This document shows positions 31,314 through 36,838 of a stretch of 36,838 nucleotides of DNA, piece after piece. A model generated the notes under the pieces. The model was not told where the DNA came from. It saw nothing but the letters and a program-made list of their open reading frames with translations, and did not search any database. The first letter of the stretch is position 1. Each line of letters starts with the position of its first letter. Source of the stretch: Aphodousia faecalis (GTDB taxonomy: Bacteria; Pseudomonadota; Gammaproteobacteria; Burkholderiales; Burkholderiaceae_F); assembly GCA_018712705.1 (NCBI GenBank), contig DVGM01000007.1, forward strand, positions 1 to 36,838, in the 5' to 3' direction. The translations under genes were made by a program, and so were the position numbers.

Positions 31314-32558
31314 ATGAAAAAGACTTTAGCTGCAGTCGCCGTGCTCGGCGCATTTGCCGGCACTGCTTTGGCTGCCGACGTTACCCTTTACGGTAAGATC
31401 GACGGTGGTTTGAACTACACGCACGTGAGCGAAGAATCTCAAGAGGGCGCTCATGTCAGCTCTTCCAATTCTGATGATTTCACCTTTAAGTCAGGCCAAA
31501 GCTCCGGCTCCCGTTTCGGTTTGAAGGGAACGGAACAAATCACTGACGGTTTGACCGTTGGCTTCCAATTGGAAAACGGTTTCTCTGTTGACGATGGTAA
31601 GATGGGTCAAGGCGATCGTCTCTTCGGTCGTGAAGCTCGTGTCTATGTCCAAACGGAATTCGGTGAAGTCGGTTTCGGCCGTATGGGCGGTTTGGATTCC
31701 GGTTTGGGTTCCTATGACTTGATCGCAGGTAGCTCTGTTTTCGGTACGGGCTGGGGTGAATACACCGGTGCGATGGACTCCTTCTTCAAGGGTAAGAGCG
31801 ACCGTTATGACAACATGATCACCTATAAGTCCCCGAAGTTTGCCGGTTTGACTTTGGTTGCTCAAGCTTCCTTGGCTAAGGATTCTAAGGCGGGTGAAGA
31901 CGAAGGCACTCACTTAGCCGATCGCTACTATGCTGTCGGTTTAGGTGCTGATTACGGTGCTTTGAAGGGTGCTTTGACTTTCAGCATGCAAGACTACGCC
32001 GGTATTTCTGGTCGTAAAATTGCAGGCACTGAAGGCAAAGACCCGGTCCCGGTTAAAGACGGTGGATACAACGACAGCGATGGCTACGCAGTGACCGCTT
32101 TTGGTGCCTATGACTTTGGTGTGACCAAGGTAAGCTTGGGCGCTCAATACTTTGACAACGTTGCTCAAACCCGGGGTTCTGTGGTTAGCACGTTTGATGG
32201 CAAAACCGGTGCTGCTAAGTGGGGCAAGGTTGACTTTGGTCTTACTGGTTACGGTGTAATTTTAGGTGCTATTACTCCGATCGCAGGTGGTAATTTGTAC
32301 ACCTCTTTGGGTTATGCCGATTACGAAGCTGCTGACTTGCCTGACGTACATGATGCAGACGTTAAAAAGTCCGATCATAAGGTCTATGGCGTTGGTGTTG
32401 GCTATCAATATCCGCTGAGCAAGCGCACGTATGTTTACACGGCTGCTAGCTATACACACCAAACGGATAACGATGGTACGGTCACGCATGGTATTAAGGC
32501 CAAGGATCTCGATACTGACGTGACGGAAGTTATGATGGGCTTGGTCCACAGCTTCTAA
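31314..32558 (+). CDS. General outer-membrane porin, copy 2
   Basis: A 414-residue porin paralogous to the preceding gene. Signal peptide and the first 17 mature residues are identical in both; the constriction-loop region (GRMGGLDSGLGSYDLIAG) and the end (KVYGVGVGYQYPLSKRTYVY, MGLVHSF) are nearly so, while the surface-loop regions (for example after HVSEESQEGAHV and near GGYNDSDGYAV) differ in length and sequence. This pattern suggests duplication followed by loop divergence under selection from phage or host. AAAGG lies upstream of ATG 31314 and two palindromes precede it. The transcript ends at 32602-32633. Confidence 0.92.
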   Translation: MKKTLAAVAVLGAFAGTALAADVTLYGKIDGGLNYTHVSEESQEGAHVSSSNSDDFTFKSGQSSGSRFGLKGTEQITDGLTVGFQLENGFSVDDGKMGQGDRLFGREARVYVQTEFGEVGFGRMGGLDSGLGSYDLIAGSSVFGTGWGEYTGAMDSFFKGKSDRYDNMITYKSPKFAGLTLVAQASLAKDSKAGEDEGTHLADRYYAVGLGADYGALKGALTFSMQDYAGISGRKIAGTEGKDPVPVKDGGYNDSDGYAVTAFGAYDFGVTKVSLGAQYFDNVAQTRGSVVSTFDGKTGAAKWGKVDFGLTGYGVILGAITPIAGGNLYTSLGYADYEAADLPDVHDADVKKSDHKVYGVGVGYQYPLSKRTYVYTAASYTHQTDNDGTVTHGIKAKDLDTDVTEVMMGLVHSF

Positions 32559-32601
32559 TCTGATTGCGTAAGTCTTAACTTACTTAATTAGTTAAAAGTT
32601 T

Positions 32602-32633
32602 GGCCCTGATGGTTTATTCCATCGGGGCCTTTT
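32602..32633 (+). terminator. Rho-independent terminator of porin gene 2
   Basis: GGCCCTGATGG (32602-32612) pairs over 11 bp (one G-U) with CCATCGGGGCC (32619-32629) and is followed by TTTT. Confidence 0.88.
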
Positions 32634-32663
32634 AGTGTTCAATGAGTGGATGAAACCGAAACG

Positions 32664-32681
32664 ATAGCAAATTGCTATACT
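32664..32681 (+). promoter_or_regulatory. Palindrome overlapping a possible -10 upstream of miaB
   Basis: ATAGCAAATTGCTAT (32664-32678) is a perfect inverted repeat around a central A, and TATACT (32676-32681) overlaps its right arm as a likely -10 box. No good -35 is seen at the right distance. A repressor site covering the promoter is possible. Confidence 0.4.
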
Positions 32682-32753
32682 TAAGCTCCATTTTTTATCA
32701 ACAACAATTTGTTTTAAAAGAACAAATTTCTTTTTGTGCAACGGACGTAAACC

Positions 32754-34082
32754 GTGACCGCGAAAAAAATTTATCTTCGCAGCTTTGGCTGTCAAATGAA
32801 CGAGTACGACTCTGAAAAAATTGTTGACCTAATGGTTGCCAATGGTTATGAGCGTACGGAAAAAGTTGACGAGGCTGACCTCGTTGTTTTAAATACCTGC
32901 TCTATTCGTGAAAAGTCTCAGGAGAAAGTATTCTCTGAATTGGGGCGCATTCGCGATGCTAAAAAAGAAGCCCACAAAGACGACATGCTGATCGCGGTGG
33001 GCGGCTGCGTTGCAAGCCAAGAAGGCAAAAAGATTTTGTCCCGTGCGCCCTACGTGGATATTGTCTTTGGACCGCAGACTTTGCATCGATTGCCCGCGAT
33101 GGTTCAAAAGGTTGAAGAAACGCATCGACCGCAGGTGGATATTCGATTCCCTGAAATTGAAAAGTTTGACCATCTGGCAGAACCTCAAGCCCGAGGCGCA
33201 ACGGCATTTGTCTCCATCATGGAAGGTTGCAGCAAGTATTGCTCTTACTGCGTGGTGCCTTATACGCGCGGCGAAGAAATCTCCCGCCCCATGGCAGACG
33301 TTTTAATTGAAGTGGCAAAACTGGCTGCGCAAGGTGTCAAAGAAGTGACACTTTTGGGACAAAATGTCAATGCCTATCGAGGCTTAACGCCCGATGGAGA
33401 TATCGCAGACTTTGCGATGCTCTTGGAGTACGTGGCTGAAATTGATGGTATTGAGCGCATTCGCTATACCACTTCCCACCCCAAAGAGTTCACGCAGCGC
33501 TTAATTGACGCCTACGGCAAAATTGACAAACTGGTTAACCACGTGCATTTGCCTGTACAGTCGGGCTCTGACAAGATTCTTGCCGCCATGAAGCGCGGCT
33601 ACACAGTCTTGGAATATAAATCCATTATTAAACGCTTGAAAACCGTGCGTCCCGATATTTCAATCGCAACAGATATCATCGTTGGCTTCCCCGGAGAGAC
33701 AGAAGAAGATTTCCAAGCAACATTAAAACTCATGGATGATGTGGGTTTTGATGCGAGTTTCTCATTTGTTTATAGCCGTCGTCCAGGCACCCCTGCGGCT
33801 TATCTCAAAGACGACACGCCCCAGGAAGTTAAACTCAAGCGCCTTCAGATTTTGCAGGCTAAAAACGATGCCAAGGCAACCGAGATTGCCCAGTCCATGT
33901 TGGGAACCGTGCAGCGTGTTTTAGTGATCGGCCCGTCTCGGCGTGGTCGCGGTATGATGGCCGCGCGCACCGACAATAACCGTATTGTGAATTTTGTGGG
34001 TGATGAGTCATTAACCGATACAATGGTTAATGTCAGGATTACGGAAGTCAATCCTCATACGCTTTTGGGTGAAAAGGTATAA
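32754..34082 (+). CDS. miaB: tRNA-2-methylthio-N6-isopentenyladenosine-37 methylthiotransferase MiaB
   Basis: A 442-residue radical SAM methylthiotransferase that converts i6A37 to ms2i6A37 in tRNAs reading UNN codons. The N-terminal UPF0004 domain has the three auxiliary-cluster Cys13, Cys49 and Cys85 (FGCQMNEYDS, LNTCSIREKSQEKVFSELG, GGCVASQEG). The radical SAM motif CSKYCSYC gives Cys159, Cys163 and Cys166. A TRAM domain ends the chain (about 375-442). The start is GTG 32754; no stronger start is seen. It heads the operon miaB-phoH-ybeY, a common proteobacterial order, with 9 bases before phoH. Confidence 0.94.
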   Translation: MTAKKIYLRSFGCQMNEYDSEKIVDLMVANGYERTEKVDEADLVVLNTCSIREKSQEKVFSELGRIRDAKKEAHKDDMLIAVGGCVASQEGKKILSRAPYVDIVFGPQTLHRLPAMVQKVEETHRPQVDIRFPEIEKFDHLAEPQARGATAFVSIMEGCSKYCSYCVVPYTRGEEISRPMADVLIEVAKLAAQGVKEVTLLGQNVNAYRGLTPDGDIADFAMLLEYVAEIDGIERIRYTTSHPKEFTQRLIDAYGKIDKLVNHVHLPVQSGSDKILAAMKRGYTVLEYKSIIKRLKTVRPDISIATDIIVGFPGETEEDFQATLKLMDDVGFDASFSFVYSRRPGTPAAYLKDDTPQEVKLKRLQILQAKNDAKATEIAQSMLGTVQRVLVIGPSRRGRGMMAARTDNNRIVNFVGDESLTDTMVNVRITEVNPHTLLGEKV

Positions 34083-34091
34083 GAAATCAAG

Positions 34092-35090
34092 ATGGCTCTT
34101 GAAGAAAAAGTATTGTCGCTTAATTTGGATTTGAGCAATACGGTGTTGGCCAGTCTGGTCGGACCGATGGACGCCAATCTTCGCCAAATTGAGGTGATTT
34201 TGGATGTCTCCATTTCCCGCCGCAACAATCAATTCCGAATTGCCGGCGAGCAGGAAAAGGCTCGAGAAGCTCTAAATGCTTTAGAGACGCTGGCACATCG
34301 AGCGGAAAATTCATCCGAAGAACTCACAACCGATGATGTGCAGCTCTTTTTTGTCGGAGAAAACGCTAAAAAAGTAGACGGTGATTCACCCACGTCTCCC
34401 GTGTTGCACACGAAGCGTCGCGAGCTTCAAGGCAGAACGCCTCGTCAAAATGACTATATCCAAGCCATTTTGGATAATGATATTGCCTTTGGGATTGGCC
34501 CTGCCGGTACCGGTAAAACCTATTTAGCTGTGGCGGCCGCGGTGGACGCTTATGAACGAGACCGTGTGGAGCGCATCATCTTGACGCGCCCCGCGGTGGA
34601 GGCCGGTGAACGTTTGGGCTTTTTGCCGGGCGACCTTTCTCAAAAGGTTGATCCTTATCTGCGGCCGCTTTACGATGCGCTTTTTGATTTGTTGGGTTTT
34701 GATAAAACTCAGCGCTTGCTTGAAAGGCAGACCATTGAAATTGCGCCTTTGGCCTATATGAGAGGTCGCACGCTTAACAACGCTTTTGTCATTTTGGATG
34801 AAGCGCAAAATACGACGCCAGAGCAAATGAAGATGTTCTTAACCCGTATTGGGTTTGGCTCTAAAGCGGTGATTACGGGTGACGTCACACAGATTGACCT
34901 GCCCAGAGGAACGCGTTCCGGGTTGGTCGAAGCTCAAAATGTATTAAGCGGCGTCAGAGGGATCGCAATGACTTACTTTACGGCTTCTGACGTTGTGCGT
35001 CATCCCCTTGTCGCGCGCATTGTAGAGGCGTACGCTAAGGCTGATGAGCGAAGACACTTGGCAAAACTTGCCAAAGAGGAAAACGAATAA
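34092..35090 (+). CDS. ybeZ: PhoH-family ATPase (YbeZ)
   Basis: A 332-residue PhoH-like ATPase, often called YbeZ, linked in E. coli to YbeY and RNA/ribosome metabolism. An N-terminal KH-like domain (1-75; LSNTVLASLVGPMDANLRQI) precedes the ATPase domain with Walker A GPAGTGKT (136-143), Walker B VILDEAQNTTPEQM (near 235) and sensor segment VITGDVTQIDLPRG. The extreme C-terminal tail is charged. Nine bases separate it from miaB and its stop overlaps no start; ybeY follows after 1 base. It matches the ybeZ-ybeY cassette. Confidence 0.9.
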   Translation: MALEEKVLSLNLDLSNTVLASLVGPMDANLRQIEVILDVSISRRNNQFRIAGEQEKAREALNALETLAHRAENSSEELTTDDVQLFFVGENAKKVDGDSPTSPVLHTKRRELQGRTPRQNDYIQAILDNDIAFGIGPAGTGKTYLAVAAAVDAYERDRVERIILTRPAVEAGERLGFLPGDLSQKVDPYLRPLYDALFDLLGFDKTQRLLERQTIEIAPLAYMRGRTLNNAFVILDEAQNTTPEQMKMFLTRIGFGSKAVITGDVTQIDLPRGTRSGLVEAQNVLSGVRGIAMTYFTASDVVRHPLVARIVEAYAKADERRHLAKLAKEENE

Positions 35091-35091
35091 C

Positions 35092-35574
35092 ATGTCCAAA
35101 TCGAAACTTAATCTCAATATTTTTGAGCACGGCGAATTCAAGCTTCCTTCCAAAAAGAAGATGAAAAAATGGGTGATGGCAGCGATTGAACGGGACACGG
35201 AATTAAACGTCATGTTTGTGGGCGAAGAAGAGGGGCGTGAGATGAACGCTCAATATCGCCACAAGGATTACGCAACGAATGTCCTGACCTTTGACTATCA
35301 GCATGAGCCGGTTGCTATTGCTGATCTCGTTATTTGTGTACCGGTTCTTATTAAGGAAGCTAAAAATCAGAATAAGTCCTTTGATGAGCATCTGGCTCAC
35401 TTGCTTATTCACGGGACATTGCATGCGCACGGTTACGATCACATGGAATATAACGAAGCCAATGTGATGGAAGACAAAGAAATCGGCGCGCTTTTAGAGC
35501 TTGGTTTTGATAATCCGTATGAAGACCGGATTTTGCTGACCGGTAAAAAGAAGAAATTTCACTTCAAAAAATAA
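35092..35574 (+). CDS. ybeY: Endoribonuclease YbeY (rRNA maturation factor)
   Basis: A 160-residue single-domain metalloprotein of the YbeY/UPF0054 family, needed for 16S rRNA 3' end maturation and ribosome quality control. The zinc motif HGTLHAHGYDH (about 109-119) supplies three His; NAQYRHKDYATNVLTFDY is the family's conserved central segment. The start is ATG 35092, with AGAGGA upstream and one base after ybeZ; a frame from 35044 would overlap ybeZ. The tail is Lys-rich (KKKKFHFKK). The usual downstream partners corC/ybeX and lnt are not next to it; the following gene is convergent. Confidence 0.92.
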   Translation: MSKSKLNLNIFEHGEFKLPSKKKMKKWVMAAIERDTELNVMFVGEEEGREMNAQYRHKDYATNVLTFDYQHEPVAIADLVICVPVLIKEAKNQNKSFDEHLAHLLIHGTLHAHGYDHMEYNEANVMEDKEIGALLELGFDNPYEDRILLTGKKKKFHFKK

Positions 35575-35596
35575 ATTTAGATTTATCTTGGGTGAG

Positions 35597-36838
35597 TTAA
35601 CGGTTTAGTTTGGCAGGTCGCTTTCTGAGTGGCCTGTTTTCTTTTTGGCTCAGGTAGAGGTTTGGCAGTACGATCGCTTCAGTCTCGCCTGTTTCTTTGT
35701 TGTTCCACGCCACAATAAAATTGATTTCAGCGCGATTAGGAAAATAGCCCATTTGACGGTATTTCTGAAGTTTTTCCTGAAATGCTTTTGATAGATAAGC
35801 GCATGCACAAATTTGGCCATTGAGCTTGGTCGTAAATAGCTTATTCTTAAAAAATAAAATTTGACCGCTGCGAAGCTGACAGAGCTCTTCTTTTTTCCCG
35901 GAAACAAATCCTAAATTAACGTCGGCAAGAGTGAGATTCAAAACAATCTCGGAGGGCTTGTCATAATGCTTTCTGTCCTCAATTTGGTTAAGACTTTCCG
36001 TTTTAATAGAACCAAAAAGTGTGCCACTGTGGTGGATGTAAAGTGAATTTTTGGCGCGGGTCATGCCGACGTATAACTTACGTCGCTCTTCATCCGTGTC
36101 ATCCACCACGTTGTCAAGAAACATATGGACGGTACCAAATTCGTGACCTTTGGCTTTGTGGATGGTTGAGACAAAAATTTTCCCCTGATCATTATCAAAC
36201 GTATCTTCCAGTTGAGACTCGCGAACAAACTCTTCAAAATCAGAAAAATAAATTTCTCTTGGCGTAACACTTTCGAAAAGTTGGATTAGGCGCAGACAAT
36301 TGGGTAAAAGCCGGCTTTGATGGAATCGAGACTGTAGAGCGACCTTAGCAAAATTCCATAATCGACGACTAACAATAGGATCTCCTTGAAGGCGTTTTTG
36401 AAGGTAGACCAAGAATGAGCGAATCTCCAGAAGATTGTATAAATGAATGTCTCCCCTGCTTTGAATAAGTTTGGCATTAAGTCCTGCTTTTTGCAGAGCA
36501 TTAAAAATCAAAGCCGCTTCTTCATTAGTGGAAGTCAAAACAGCGCAGTCTTTAGTTTCTTTGCTCTCTGAGAGTTCATCGATAATCGCTTTTTCAAAGT
36601 GGTGCCCATGATGGTGAATCAATGTCACTTGTCCGGAAACGTCACGGTGAGCAACAGCTGGTTTCGTTTTCATTCGGGTGGTGATGCTAGAAGCATAGGC
36701 ATTGGAAAAGTCCACAATATGACGAGCGCTTCTAAAGTTTTCCGTAAGCTCGTATTGCATTGCGTCATATTTGGAGAGGAGTTCTCTCATAAACTTCACA
36801 GATTCAAAAACGAAGTGCAATTGATGGGGCGTAGGTCT
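35597..36838 (-). CDS. UvrD/Rep-like superfamily 1 helicase, C-terminal part (cut by window edge)
   Basis: The last 413 codons of a helicase whose frame stays open to the right edge of the window. It contains motif IV (YELTENFRSARHIVDFSNAY), motif V (VSTIHKAKGHEF) and motif VI (LYVGMTRAKNSLYIHH) of superfamily 1A DNA helicases. A C-terminal region of about 130 residues after motif VI holds VNLGFVSGKKEELCQLRSGQ and a region of mixed strands, typical of the longer UvrD-like proteins found with a tail domain. Motifs I-III lie beyond the window. It is convergent with ybeY, 22 bases away, and no clear terminator lies between; a weak ATAAAT/ATTTAT hairpin occurs at about 35572-35587. Confidence 0.85.
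   Translation of the reverse strand, partial: RPTPHQLHFVFESVKFMRELLSKYDAMQYELTENFRSARHIVDFSNAYASSITTRMKTKPAVAHRDVSGQVTLIHHHGHHFEKAIIDELSESKETKDCAVLTSTNEEAALIFNALQKAGLNAKLIQSRGDIHLYNLLEIRSFLVYLQKRLQGDPIVSRRLWNFAKVALQSRFHQSRLLPNCLRLIQLFESVTPREIYFSDFEEFVRESQLEDTFDNDQGKIFVSTIHKAKGHEFGTVHMFLDNVVDDTDEERRKLYVGMTRAKNSLYIHHSGTLFGSIKTESLNQIEDRKHYDKPSEIVLNLTLADVNLGFVSGKKEELCQLRSGQILFFKNKLFTTKLNGQICACAYLSKAFQEKLQKYRQMGYFPNRAEINFIVAWNNKETGETEAIVLPNLYLSQKENRPLRKRPAKLNR

Noticed and set aside
1..36838. CRISPR arrays, tRNA or rRNA genes, prophage
   Set aside because: No regularly spaced repeats, no tRNA cloverleaf with CCA-type ends, no rRNA or phage structural genes were seen by reading.

Overview
The window reads as chromosome of an anaerobic or microaerophilic betaproteobacterium, most likely a gut Sutterellaceae member (Parasutterella/Sutterella-like). 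Reasons: the order rpsF-priB-rpsR-rplI and miaB-phoH-ybeY, betaproteobacterial-type general porins, a QseB/QseC pair divergent from ygiW, a class III (oxygen-sensitive) ribonucleotide reductase, and a Ntn-type bile salt/penicillin V amidase-like enzyme. The genus is an inference from gene style; no 16S gene is present.

Layout. 1-370: non-coding with hairpins and a minus-strand terminator. 371-3751: qseBC-like two-component operon (minus) divergent from ygiW and an AIM24/TIGR00266 protein (plus). 3823-8317: secreted cholylglycine hydrolase-family amidase (minus), a strongly codon-biased AbgA-like M20 amidohydrolase (plus), an argininosuccinate-lyase-like enzyme and a small secreted protein (minus). 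8409-12738: TadA with an unusual N-terminal extension, LD-carboxypeptidase, membrane hybrid histidine kinase, and a convergent NarL-type regulator whose stop codon overlaps the kinase stop. 12901-13823: ccmC-ccmD. 14016-17472: minus operon tatD - periplasmic ankyrin protein - rlhA (U32). 17530-21361: two tandem long-chain acyl-CoA synthetase paralogues. 21362-22104: a 743-base regulatory region. 22105-25146: nrdD, a separate small glycyl-radical protein, and nrdG. 25148-25957: MBL-fold hydrolase. 26174-27659: rpsF-priB-rpsR-rplI. 27794-29638: an IS110-family (IS1111-like) element. 29742-32558: two tandem porins. 32754-35574: miaB-phoH-ybeY. 35597-36838: UvrD-like helicase cut by the window edge.

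How genes work together. nrdD, the 57-residue glycyl-radical protein and NrdG make an anaerobic RNR whose radical domain is encoded apart from the catalytic chain. Its upstream region carries two NrdR-type boxes exactly 31 bp apart, a perfect DnaA box and a terminator-like hairpin just before the ribosome binding site, so dNTP synthesis appears controlled at several levels. Further upstream lies an uncharacterised ~150-nt multi-helix element that could be a small RNA. QseB is a good candidate to control ygiW through 11-bp-period direct repeats.

The most unusual parts are (i) the split NrdD, (ii) the IS110-family element, whose ~490-base non-coding end downstream of the recombinase folds into long hairpins and is a candidate bridge (seeker) RNA locus, and (iii) the structured element upstream of nrdD. 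The IS sits just upstream of a porin gene and may have replaced part of its promoter. All family calls come from reading motifs in the translated sequence; no database search was run.
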